The notes under the pieces were generated by a model. The model had not been told where the DNA came from. It was given only the letters and a program-made list of their open reading frames with translations, and searched no databases. Positions 1 through 11,921 of a stretch of 64,000 nt of DNA are shown one piece after another (positions within the stretch are counted from its first letter, which is position 1; each line of letters begins with the position of its first letter). The translations under genes were made by a program, and so were the position numbers. Origin of the DNA: Lucifuga dentata (taxonomy: Eukaryota; Chordata; Actinopteri; Ophidiiformes; Bythitidae); contig VXCM01001404.1 of assembly GCA_014773175.1 (NCBI GenBank), positions 2,039-66,038 of the forward strand. Reading direction: 5' to 3'.

Positions 1-2
1 AT

Positions 3-122
3 ATGTTCACTATCCCTCCTCTGTACATGTCCAAACCATCTCAGTCTGGCCTCTCTGACTTTATCTCCAAAACATCTAACATGCGCTGTCCCTCTGATGT
101 ACTCGTTCCTGATCCTATCCAT
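3..122 (-). pseudogene. RTE-type LINE reverse transcriptase fragment (C-terminal end)
   Basis: Read on the minus strand, an uninterrupted frame gives MDRIRNEYIRGTAHV, then GDKVREARLRWFGHVQRR. This is the distinctive segment just after the polymerase domain of RTE-clade non-LTR retrotransposons, abundant in fish. The copy is truncated by the window edge on one side and by the satellite on the other, so only about 40 codons remain. The family assignment is from memory of the motif. Confidence 0.72.
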
Positions 123-125
123 CCT

Positions 126-3100
126 ATAGTCTTACTAACTATAGTCTTTTTATACACTTACTATAGTCTTGCTATACAATTACTGTAGTCTTACTATACA
201 CTTACTGTAGTTGTTTTATACACTTACTATACTCTTTTTCTACACTTATAGTCTTACTATACACTTACTACAGTCTTACTATACACTTAATATAGTCTTT
301 TTATACACTTACTATAGTCTAGTCTTACTAACTATAGTCTTTTTATACACTTACTATAGTCTTTTTATACAATTACTATAGTCTTACTATGGTCTTTTTA
401 TACACTTACTGTAGTCTTTTTATACACTTACTATTGTCTTAATTTTCACTTATAGTATTACTATACACTTACTACAGTCTTACTATACACTTACTATAGT
501 CTTCTTATACACTTACTATAGTCTTACTATACATTTACTATAATCTTACTATACACTTACTACAGTCTTACTATACACTTACTATAGACTTTTTATACAC
601 TTACTACAGTCTTTCTATACATTTACTATAGACTTTTTATATACTTACTGTACTCGTTTTCTACACTTACTATAGTCTTTTTCTACAATTACTATAGTCT
701 TACTATGGTCTTTTTATACACTTACTGTAGTCTTTTTATACACTTACTATTGTCTTAATTTTCACTTATAGTATTACTATACACTTACTACAGTCTTACT
801 ATACACTTACTATAGTCTTCTTATACACTTAATACAGTCTTACTATACAATTACTGTAGTCTTACTATACACTTACTGTAGTCGTTTTATACACTTACTA
901 TAGACTTTTTATACACTTACTATAGTCTTACTATACACTTACTATAGTCTTTTTATACACTTACTACAGTCTTACTATACACTTACTATAGACTTTTTAT
1001 ACACTTACTACAGTCTTTCTATACATTTACTATAGACTTTTTATATACTTACTGAAGTCGTTTTCTACACTTACTATAGTCTTTGTCTACAATTATTATA
1101 GTCTTACTATACACTTACTACAGTCTTACTATACACTTAATATAGTCTTTTTATACACTTACTATAGTCTTAAAAACTATTGTCTTTTTATACACTTACT
1201 ATAGTCTCAGTATACACTTACTATAGTCTTACTATACATTTACTATAGTCTTACTATACACTTACTATAGTCTTTTTATACACTTACTGTAGTCTTGCTA
1301 TACAATTACTGTAGTCTTACTATACACTTACTGTTGTCGTTTTATACACTTACTATAGTCTTTTTATACACTTACTATAGTCTTACTATACACTTACTAT
1401 AGTCTTTTTATACACTTACTATAGTCTTACTATACACTTACTATAGTCTTTTTATACACTTACTATAGTCTTACTATACACTTACTATAGTCTTTTTATA
1501 CACTTACTATAGTCTTACTATACACTTACTATAGTCTTATACAATTACTGTTGTCTTACTATACACTTACTGTAGTCTTTTTATACACTTACTGTAGTCT
1601 TACTATGACTATACTCTTACTATTGACTTACTATAATCTTATTATACACTTACTACAGTCTTACTATACACTTATTATAGTATTACTATACACTTACTAC
1701 AGTCTTACTATACACTTAATATAGTATTACTATACACTTACTACAGTCTTACTATACACTTAATATAGTCTTTTTATACAATTACTATAGTCTTACTAAC
1801 TATGGTCTTTTTATACACTTACTGTAGTCTTTTTATACACTTACTATTGTCTTAATTTTCACTTATAGTATTACTATACACTTACTACAGTCTTACTATA
1901 CACTTACTATAGTCTTTTTATACACTTATTTTGTCTTACTATACACTTACTATAGTCTTACCACTTACTATAGTCTTTTTATGCACTTACTATAGTCTTA
2001 CTATACACTTACTGTAGTCTTTTTATACACTTACTATAGTCTTTTTATACACTTACTATACACTTACTATAGTCTTTTTATGCAGTTACTATAGTCTTAC
2101 TATACACTTAATATAGTCTTTTTATACGCTTACTATAATCTTATTAACTATAGTCCTTTTATACACTTACTATAGTCTTACTAACTATAGTCTTTTTATA
2201 CACTTACTATAGTCTTACTATACATTTACTATAGTCTTACTATACACTTACTATAGTCTTTTTATACACTTACTATAGTCTTACTATACACTTACTATAG
2301 TCTTTTTATACACTTACTATAGTCTTACTATACATTTACTATAGTCTTACTATACACTTACTACAGTCTTCCTATACACTTACTATAGACTTTTTATACA
2401 CTTACTAGTCTTACTATACATTTACTACAGTCTTTTTATACGCTTACTATGGTCTTACTATACATTTACTATAGTCTTACTATACACTTATTATAATATT
2501 ACTATACACTTACTACAGTCTTACTATACACTTAATATAGTCTTTTTATACACTTACTATAGTCTTACTATACACTTACTATAGTCTTTTTATACACTTA
2601 CTATAGTCTTACTATACACTTACTATAGTCTTTTTATACACTTACTATAGTCTTACTATACATTTACTACAGTCTTTTTATACACTTACTATAGTCTTAC
2701 TATACATTTACTATAGTCTTACTATACACTTCTTATAGTATTACTATACACTTACTACAGTCTTACTATACACTTAATATAGTCTTTTTATACACTTACT
2801 ATAGTCTTACTATACACTGACTGTACTGTTACTATTGACTTACTATAGTCTTATTATACACTTCCTACAGTCTTACTATACACTTATTATAGTATTACTA
2901 TACACTTACTACAGTATTACTATACACTTAATATAGTCTTTTTATACACTTACGATAGTCTTTTTATACACTTACTACAGTCTTACTATACACTTACTAT
3001 AGTCTTTTTATACACTTACTATAGTCTTACTATACATTTACTATAGTCTTACTATACACTTACTATAGTCTTTTTATACATTTACTACAGTCTTACTATA

Positions 3101-6100
3101 CACTTACTATAGTCTTTTTATACACTTACTATAGTCTTTTTATACACTTACTATAGTCTTGCTATACAATTACTGTAGTCTTACTATACACTTACTATAG
3201 TCTTTTTATACACTTACTACAGTCTTACTGTACACTTACTACAGTCTTTTTATACACTTACTATAGTCTTACTATACACTGACTGTACTCTTACTATTGA
3301 CTTACTATAGTCTTATTATACACTTCCTACAGTCTTACTATACACTTATTATAGTATTACTATACACTTACTACAGTCTTACTATACACTTACTATAGTG
3401 TTTTTATACACTTACTACAGTCTTTTTATGCACTTACTATAGTCTTACTATACACTTAGTATAGTCTTTTTATACACTTACTACAGTCTTTTTATACACT
3501 TATTTTGTCTTATTATACATTTACTATATTCTTACTATACACTTATTATAGTCTTACTATACACTTAATATAGTATTACTATACACTTACTACAGTCTTA
3601 CTATGCACTGAATATAGTCCTTTTATACACTTACTATAGTCTAGTCTTACTAACTATAGTCTTTTTATGCACTTACTACAGTCTTTCTATACATTTACTA
3701 TATATTTTTATACACTTACTGTAGTCGTTTTATACACTTACTATAGTCTTTTTCTACACTTATTATAGTCTTACTATACACTTACTACAGTGTTACTATA
3801 CACTTACTATAGTCTTTTTATACACTTTACTATAGTCTTTTTATACACTTACTATAGTCTTTTTATGCAGTTACTATAGTCTTACTATACACTTACTACA
3901 GTCTTTTTNACACTTACTATAGTCTTTTTATGCAGTTACTATAGTCTTACTATACACTTACTACAGTCTTTTTATACACTTACTCTTACTATACACTTAC
4001 TATAGTGTTTTTATGCAGTTACTATAGTCTTACTATACACTTACTACAGTCTTTTTATACACTTACTATAGTCTCAGTATACACTTACTATAGTCTTACT
4101 ATACATTTACTATAGTCTTACTATACACTTAGTACAGTCTTACTATACACTTACTATAGACTTTTTATACACTTACTATTTTTTTCTACACTTATTATAG
4201 TCAACTATACACTTACTACACTCTTAGTATACACTTACTACAGTCTTTTTATACACTTATTTTCTTACTATACATTTACTATAGTCTTACTATACACTTA
4301 CTATAGTCTTACTATACATTTACTATAGTCTTACTATACACTTACTAGTCTTTTTATACACTTACTATAGTCTTATTATACACTTATTATACTCTTTTTA
4401 TACACTTACTACAGTCTTACTATACACTTACTACAGGCTTTTTATACTCTTACTATAGTCTTACTATACGCTTACTATACTCTTTTTATGCACTTACTAT
4501 ATTTTTACTATACACTTTATATAGTCTTTTTATACACTTACTATAGTCTTTTTATACATTTTACTATAGTCTTTTTATGCACTTACTTTAGTCTTAGTGT
4601 ACACTTACTATAGTCTTACTATACACTGACTATACTCTTACTATGGACTTACTATAATCTTTTTATACACTTACTCTAGTCTTTTTCTTGACTTACTATA
4701 TACTTACTATAGTCTTTTTATACACTTAGTATAGTCCTGCTATATACTTACTATAGTCTTACTATACACTTATTGTAGTCTTACTATACACTTACTATAG
4801 TCTTACTAACTATAGTCTTTTTATACACTTACTATAGTCTTACTATACACTTATTATAGTCTTTATGCACTTACTGTAGTCTTACTATACACTTTCTGTA
4901 GGCTTTTTATACACTTACCCTACTCTTACTATACATTACTATTGTCTTAATTTTCACTTATAGTATTACTATACACTTAATATAGTCTTTTTATACACTT
5001 ACTATACTCTTACTAACTATTGTGTTTTTATACACTTACTATAGTCTTAATATACACTTACTATACTCTTTTTATACACTTAGTATAGTGTTTTTATACA
5101 CTTACTGTAGAGTTTTTATGCACTTACTAGTCTTAGTATACACTTCCTGTAGTCTTACTATACACTTACTACAGTCTTACTATACACTTAATATAGTCTT
5201 TTTATACATTTACTATAGTTTTACTATGCATTTACTATAGTCTTTTTATACACTTATGATAGTCTTACTATACACTTAGTATAGTCTTTTTATGCACTTA
5301 CTATAATCTTAGTATACACTTACTATAGTCTTTTTATACACTTACTACAGTCTTTTTATACACTGACTATAGTTTTACTATACACTTAGTATAGTCTTTT
5401 TATGCACTTACTATAGTCTTTTTATACACTTAATATAGTCTTACTATACACTTACTATAGTCTTACTATACACTTACTACAGTCTTACGATACATTTACT
5501 ATAGTCTTTATACACTTGCTATAGTCTTACTGTACACTTACTACAGTCTTACCACTTACTATAGTCTTTTTATACCCTTACTATAGTCTTTTTATACGCT
5601 TACTATACTCTTAGATTTACTATTGTCTTTTTATACTCTGATTATTGTCTTACTATACACTGACTATAGTCTTACTATACACTTACTATAGTGTTACTAT
5701 ACACTTACTATAGTTTTTTTATGCACTCACTATAGTCTTTTTATACACTTTAACATAGTATTTTTGCACACTTACTTTAGTCTTACTATACACTTACTAT
5801 AGTCTTTTTATGCACTTATTATAGTGTTTTTCTACACTTACTATAGTCTTTTTATATACTATTATATTCTTTTTATGCACTTAATGTAGTCTTTTTATAT
5901 ACTTGCTATAGTCTTACTATACACTTAGTATAGTCTTACTGTACACTTGCTGTGGCTGTTTTTCACTTACTTTAGTCTTTTTATACTTTTAGTATAGTCC
6001 TACTGTACACTTACTGTAGTCTTGTAATACACTTACTGCAGTCTTACTATACACTTTGTATAGTCGTACTATATACTTACTATACACTTACTATGGTGTT

Positions 6101-7110
6101 ATGGTACATTTACTATAGTCTTTTTATACACTTATAATATACTCTTTTTATGCACTTACTATAGTCTTACTATACAATTACTACAGTCTGTTTATACACT
6201 TATAATAAACTCTTTTTATACACTTACTATAGTGTTACTATACACTTACTATAGTCTTTTTATACACTTATTATAGTCTTACTATACACTTACTATTGTT
6301 TTACCACTTACTATAGTGTTTTTATACCCTTACTATACTCTTACATTACTATTGTCTTTTTATACACTGATTATAGTCTTACTATACACTTAGTATAGTT
6401 TTTTTATACTCTTACTATAGTCTTTTTATACACTTACTGTAGTCTTACACTTCCTATTTTCTTTTTATACACTGACTATAGTCTTACTATACACTTACTA
6501 TAGTCTTTTTATACACTTACTATAGTCTTTTTATACACTTACTATAGTCTTTTTATACATTTACTATAGTTTTACTATACACTTACTATAGTCTTTTTAT
6601 ACACTTTATTATAGTCTTTTTATACACTTAGTATAGTGTTTTTATACAGTTACTATAGTCTTACAATACACTTACTATAGTGTTACTATACACTTACTAT
6701 AGTCTTTTTGTACACTTAGTATAGTGTTATTATACACTTACTATAGTCTTACTATACACTGACTATAGTGTTAGTATAGTGTTACTATAGTCTTACTATA
6801 CATGTATTATTGTCTTATTATAGTCTTATTATATACTTACTATAGTCTTACTAAACACTTATTATAGTCTTTTATACACTTAGTGTAGCCTTACTTTACA
6901 CTTATTATAGTCTTATTCTGCACTTATTATAGTCTTACAATACACTTTCTATAGTCTTATTATACACTTATTATAGTCTTTTTATACACCGAGTATCGTC
7001 TTACTATACACTTAATATGTTTTTACTGTACACTCACTGTAGTCTTACTATACACTTTGTATGGTCTTAGTATACAATTATTATATATTCTCTATACACT
7101 TATTATAGTC
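126..7110. repeat. 7 kb minisatellite, 22-bp unit made of two 11-bp halves
   Basis: The whole interval is tandem repeat. The unit is TATAGTCTTAC followed by TATACACTTAC, and it alternates with a variant whose first half is TATAGTCTTTT. At 22 bp per unit this is roughly 300 copies. Common substitutions are TACAG for TATAG and TGCAC for TACAC. The block from about 1200 to 3600 is the most uniform; beyond about 4500 units are more diverged. One N lies at 3909, so true length is uncertain. The array lies in the intron after rbfox3 exon 9. Short open frames inside it, such as 5022-5240, are simple translations of the repeat. Confidence 0.97.
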
Positions 7111-7129
7111 TAGTAATTTTAAAAAATAT

Positions 7130-7200
7130 TATATAAGTGCATAGTAAGACTATAGTAAGTGTGTAGTAAGACAACAGTAAGTGTATGGTAAGAGTATTGT
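7130..7200. repeat. Inverted end segment of the minisatellite
   Basis: After an AT-rich spacer (about 7108-7130) the same repeat continues in the opposite orientation for about three to four units: gtgcatagtaagactatag, then gtaagtgtgtagtaagac and gtaagtgtatggtaagag. Left of the spacer all units read CTTAC and right of it they read GTAAG. This marks a head-to-head junction between the array and the MITE fragment that follows. Confidence 0.85.
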
Positions 7201-7400
7201 AACCTGGTGAAACATTGAATTTTAAGTTGTGTGTGTGTGTATATATCACCTGAATGTTTGATTTTAAAAGATGAGGGGATTTGGCAAAATACCAGGAAAT
7301 ATGGCAGAATAAATCCTTAAATACAGTTTTATGTTTTGGAAAATGGTTGTCAGTAACATAGCATGTATGCAAGTAGTACTTCTTGGGCTGAAACATGGAA
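7198..7400 (-). mobile_element. Partial copy of the TTAA-type MITE, reverse orientation
   Basis: This stretch is the reverse complement of the left part of the MITE found complete at 19809-20368 and 30849-31407. Landmarks are ggtgaaacat, the gaattttaag run, gattttaaaagatgaggg, and ggaaaatggttgtcagtaac, ending in gggctgaaacatgg. The internal side stops at about 7198, where the inverted satellite units begin. It is more diverged than the other copies. Confidence 0.75.
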
Positions 7401-8227
7401 AATCACTAGTAACGTCCTTTAAGTTAGGAAGACACTGTGAAATTCATCCTTGGATACTTCTACTCTGTTAGATCTCATCAAACGCTGATGTTTGGTGCAT
7501 TCCAGTACGTATTCTGAGAAAATGCTGTAATTTAGTCTTTTAGTGTACCCATTTTCCTGCACATTTCCTCCTCTATTTGCTCTTCACTCAGTGATTTTTC
7601 TCTTCTTTTTCTGGGCCTTCTGACAGTCTGCACAACTTCAAATAAAAGTGCACATAAATATAGATAACAAGCAGAACATTTGGGTGTGTCTGATTGTAAT
7701 TATGTCCAACTCTAAATTCAACATGTGTTTTATCTGCATTGCATTCTGGTCTCTTGTGCCTCCTGCTGAGAAAACAGTTTTCCTCCCACTGTATAATTAT
7801 TGAAGATTTCTGCAGAATAGTAACTTTAAAAAGAAGCACTCACTCTTTGATGTTTTGATATTGATATTCTTGCAAAACATTCAGTGAAATTCCATTTAAG
7901 CTGAGCTGGAAATCTCAGCCTGACACACTGTCACTTTGTTTATGTCTGGCTATTTATTTGAGGAAGTAAGAACAATATTCCGCAAAATCATAAAAGCGGA
8001 TGTTGGATTGCAATATAAATCCCACAGTGTTTTTTCTGTGGCGCTTATGTTTTAGAGTGGCCCTTTCTTCTAATTCTTATATTGATTTTTCATATTTACT
8101 ATGTAATTAATGACCTATAAGATCTGCTGCACTTTAAACAACGTAACGGTACATTGAGATTAATTTCAGTATCTCAGCAGCAGCTCACTTATTAAAATGA
8201 TGAAGACTGCATGACTGGGACTCTCAC
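7401..8227. other. Intron after rbfox3 exon 9, unique part
   Basis: This is unique AT-rich intronic sequence between the repeat block and the exon 9 donor. I looked for the last coding exon (YGRVYAA on the minus strand) and did not find it. No other gene signal was seen. Confidence 0.7.
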
Positions 8228-8286
8228 CTGTCACTGTAAGCAGCAGTGGTGGTGGGCTGGGCAAATCTGTATGCTGCATAGCCACC
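8228..8286 (-). CDS. rbfox3: rbfox3 coding exon 9 (59 nt): GGYAAYRFAQP segment
   Basis: Acceptor ttttcacag/GGTGGC and donor GACAG/gtgaga give 59 nt, entering in phase 0 and leaving two bases of a Ser codon. It encodes GGYAAYRFAQPTTTAAYSD(S). The family usually has YRYAQP followed by an alanine-rich run; here the Tyr is Phe and the run is shorter and Thr-rich (TTTAA). The next exon, normally starting YGRVYAA, was searched for down to the satellite boundary and is absent, so the gene continues left of the window. Confidence 0.94.
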
Positions 8287-10256
8287 CTGTGAAAATATCA
8301 CAGTGTTAATCAATGATTAAGCACAACACGCACAGAGAAAGATTAGGTGTCAGAGAAACCAGGAAACAACAGCACAGGCTACATCCTTCAATTTCCTTTG
8401 TAGTTAAATGTAAATGCACATTTCCCCCCATGGATTCCCTAAATGCTGCTTCCCCTGCAGACACCAGAGGGCGCTGTTTGATATATGGTGCATTGGAGGC
8501 AGGTGGTGGCAATTGGGGAATGAGCGATGTTCTGAGAGGCTGGATATTGGTGAGCTAGTCATCGCCAAACCAAAGGCTCATTCCAGCTGCAGCAATGGCA
8601 TAACGGGGATCATGTGACCCAGCTCCCCAAATTCCGCCTGTTTTCAAATTGAGAAAGCTCTTCTGCTACATTATTTAAGAGCCCCTTTTTTTCTTTATAC
8701 GGCCCCCCTGGCTCACAAATGAAGTACGAAAGGCGGAAGACGGTTGGACTGTTGGGGAGTCAGGACTGCTGTATTCATTTGCCAGAGTGGGGAAGGAATT
8801 AAAGACCTCATTGTGGAGTGCTGCTATTACTCTCTTTGAAAAATGAAGCTGTTCTCCCACTGTTTTTCTATTAGTGCCAGTGGAGTGTGTGCCCATCTGC
8901 GTCCATACGGTGGATAGGTGGCTTTTAATAATGCATGTTTTCATTCATTTTTAAACTCAAGGGGGAATAAGTCCAATGGAGAACAGTGCAGAGGAGCAGC
9001 GGTGACGGCCACGGCCACGATTGCAAGTGAAATCAGGTCAGGGGCCACAGTGTTCAAATCCCCTCCATTCCTTTCATGCTTTTCCATGGGGACAGGAAGT
9101 CACAACAGGAGAGGCAGGCGACTTCCTGTGGGATGGCCATGCTTTGGGACTGCGCTGATTACAGCAACAGCCTGAACAAACACGGACCAATAAATCACTC
9201 TCCCACATTGTCAAATCTTGCACACAACAGTGCAGCACATTTGTTATTTTGTCATGTGGAGTGTGTGTTTCTGTGTGTGTGCACTCGGGTGTTTCTACAC
9301 GGAGGTGCATGAATATGTATTGGCACATTCAATGTACGTAGCGTATATTTATGAGTACCTCCTATAATTTGTGGATTTGGTTGGTCATATATTTCCAAAT
9401 GGAAATTTCAACAGCAGAAACTGCAAAACATCAGCAGGCCACAGCTTTGACAGCATGCCAGAGATCGCTGAATGATTGCAGAGGACGTGGAGGGCTGAGG
9501 GACTGCTTCCTCTTTGTCACCAGAGACCTTCACGCACACTCAGCCGGTCTGAAGCAGTGCAGTGGTCAGTGCCAAAACTAATGGCAATAAAGCACCAGGG
9601 GATGGCCCGAAGGTTTGAGTGATGGGCTAGCCTGGGCCAAGTCTTGGTCAAGGGACACCGAGATGCATGACTAAGCTGGACATGGCTGGACAAGTGTGAG
9701 AGACAAACAGTATGACTTAGAGCACATCCCAGGTCTCCTCTGTGGCAGTTGGTGTCGCTGTAATAAAAACCAGTGAAATACAGTTGTGCGGCGTGGGCTG
9801 ATGTGTAAGTCATACATCACCGCGGTTCAGGATTGTATTTTGTTCCCAGACGGCAGCCGTCTCTTTGCATGCAGACAGGGTGAAAGTGAGAGGCAACTGT
9901 CATTGCCACTGTGCCCACTGTCATCTCGCTATCTCAGCAGATGGGGGTNAAAAAAAACAAAACCCAGCAGATTCAAAAGGACAAATTACATCCCCCCGCA
10001 AACGTTTGGACTGATGTCAAAGTGGGGCAGCGTGGTAATTTCAGCATTATCTCCACAGCGTCCATGCTTTTCTCTGTCAAGGGCAGCGAACAGTGGGGCA
10101 GCCCTGATGTGACCCCGCCTGCATGGACAGCTCCAGAGGGAAGGCTAATCCCCTTATCTGGTGCCACTCCTCTTATCTCCCAATGGTGATGGCTGGGAGG
10201 AACCGGCTCCACTCGGGCCCAAGCAGACCCCCTGGGGCAGATGGGGATATCCCAGC

Positions 10257-10260
<4 letters not shown>

Positions 10261-10312
<52 letters not shown>
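10261..10312. repeat. (CA)n microsatellite, about 26 units
   Basis: An uninterrupted CA dinucleotide run inside intron 8. Confidence 0.98.
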
Positions 10313-10314
<2 letters not shown>

Positions 10315-10465
10315 GCAGAGAGAAGGAATGATGTGGCAAAGAGGGCAGGGCCGCATCAGACAAGCCACCTCAAGAAGCCAGATACATTTAAAGGAAGAGA
10401 TAACTTAACTTGACATGGGATACTGAGCCTGGTATACCTCTTTGCCAAAGTCTGAGATCATAGGA

Positions 10466-10468
<3 letters not shown>

Positions 10469-10502
<34 letters not shown>
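10469..10502. repeat. (GA)n microsatellite
   Basis: A pure GA run, about 17 units, in intron 8. Confidence 0.97.
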
Positions 10503-10506
<4 letters not shown>

Positions 10507-10708
10507 AGGGAGAAGCTAAGGGGGTTTTGAATTTTGTTGTCGGGTTTCTTGGCAGAGCAGACTGAGGCCTAATCGATGCCGGCTTGGCAGCAAGGCTGGG
10601 AGAACACTGGGGGCTGAGGAGATCACGTTTTTGTCTCTGGGGCTGGCTTTTGTCTGTTTTACTTCTGTTTCATCTAAGCACACCAGAAGAAAAGCCAACT
10701 GTACTTAC

Positions 10709-10748
10709 ATAGATCTCTGCACCATAGAAGCCATCTTGGTACACCACC
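10709..10748 (-). CDS. rbfox3: rbfox3 coding exon 8 (40 nt): VVYQDGFYGAEIY
   Basis: Acceptor tttcacag/GGTGGT and donor CTAT/gtaagt bound a 40-nt exon whose first base completes an Ala codon and whose last codon is complete. It encodes VVYQDGFYGAEIY. AEIY fits RBFOX3; RBFOX1 has ADIY and RBFOX2 ADLY. At 40 nt it is not a multiple of three, so skipping would shift the frame of the C-terminus. Confidence 0.96.
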
Positions 10749-11637
10749 CTGTGAAATTAAAGCAATAAGAGAAACGTATTAGTTGATTTGGCGTATGCGC
10801 TGCCTTCCTGCACAGCCCAATTGAGCCCCGGCCCCTGATGTCTTCAGCATTTCCCATTTCAACCGGGACCAAGTCAAGCGGATATTTGCATGGCAGAAAG
10901 GAGCTACAGTGGGTCTGCGGGGTCAGTTCTTAGCAGCTTTAGTGTACCAAATAATGAATGACATATTAAAGGGAAAAATGCAGCCATTTCACAATTCCCG
11001 TCCAATTTTCTGCTCTGGTAAAATTGTTTGTCTTTCCAGTTGCTGCAGTGTTGTCAGGAGGGTTGGTGGTGGCGGCGGGGGGGGGGNGGGGGGGGGGTTA
11101 GTGGAGAGAGAGAAGAGGGGAGGACAAAAGAAGGCAGCGAAGGAGCTGTGTCACGTGACTCTGCTATATAAATCAACCAGCTGCCATCAGTAGCAAAGGG
11201 CCCAGAGTGGGAGGGAGGGGAAGGAGACATGGGATTTCGAGTCCCAGCCTCAGTGCCGAGTCTCTCTGCAGCGAGATGGATCCTGATCTAATCACAGATA
11301 GACAGCTACTCTGGGCCCCTGGCCTGCCTCCGTCAGACCTCTCCCACGGCCACACAGACCACTGATGATAAGAGACGAGCGCGAGGCGGGCCTGCACAAA
11401 GCCGGGAGATCAGTGTAGGCCCCGGTCACAGTCCAGTGAGATCTGCCCGGTAATACGCTATCTCAGCTCTCTGTAGTCTCCCTGCGGCTTTGTTAGTTCC
11501 TCCTTTGTCAACAGGCAATGTACAAATATAAGAATGTGCAGACACAGCTAAGCATACATACAAAACACAAATACAAATATGTACGTTTAAACTCAAGCAT
11601 ATGTATGCAAACGCGCGTTTCCGCGTTGGGGGATAAT

Positions 11638-11678
<41 letters not shown>

Positions 11679-11788
11679 GAGACAGACAGGCAAATACTAT
11701 CGCATGCCAGCCTGAACATAAGTGCATTTCTGGCAGCGGTTATTGTTGCTCTTTTGATTCAGGTTACAGATTAGACTCAGATACTTAC
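10749..11788. other. rbfox3 intron between exons 7 and 8
   Basis: A 1.0 kb intron. It holds a G-rich run with an N at 11087 and a CA repeat at 11641-11675. No further exon was recognised. Confidence 0.8.
11641..11675. repeat. (CA)n microsatellite
   Basis: A CA run of about 17 units in intron 7, about 110 bp from exon 7. Confidence 0.97.
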
Positions 11789-11921
11789 GCTCCGTAAGCT
11801 GGGATCGGTGGTGGTGGGGGAGCCGTGCGGAATGTGTTATACACAGCCCGCCCCCGACCTCGCAAGTGAGCGCCCCTATAGGCCACTGTAGCACCTGTGG
11901 CAGGGTAGGGAAACCCTGTTA
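11789..11921 (-). CDS. rbfox3: rbfox3 coding exon 7 (133 nt): RGG-like and proline-rich segment
   Basis: The exon runs from acceptor cttccacag/TAACAG to donor GGAGC/gtaagt, 133 nt, entering with one carried base and leaving two. It encodes (V)[19 protein letters not shown], then [14 protein letters not shown] and [10 protein letters not shown](A). The [10 protein letters not shown] stretch is a typical arginine-methylation and nuclear-localisation region of Rbfox C-terminal domains. The direct join VTGFPYP after LYA, with no intervening cassette residues, matches RBFOX3. The acceptor has a good polypyrimidine tract. Confidence 0.96.

Larger units (their letters stand above)
8287..10708. other. 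rbfox3 intron between exons 8 and 9
   Basis: A 2.4 kb intron with GT..AG ends on the minus strand. It contains an N at 9949 in an A-rich run, a long CA repeat and a GA repeat. Several short open frames overlap on both strands but show no family motif and no conserved splice context. Confidence 0.8.

Noticed and set aside
5022..5240. 72-codon open frame in the satellite
   Set aside because: It is only the translation of the 22-bp repeat (22 is not a multiple of three, so frames cycle); no start context or domain.
126..7110. CRISPR-like array
   Set aside because: The repeats are contiguous with no unique spacers, and the sequence is from a vertebrate.
9973..10413. Frames with poly-Cys-Val or poly-Thr-His tracts
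   Set aside because: They are translations of the CA microsatellite.
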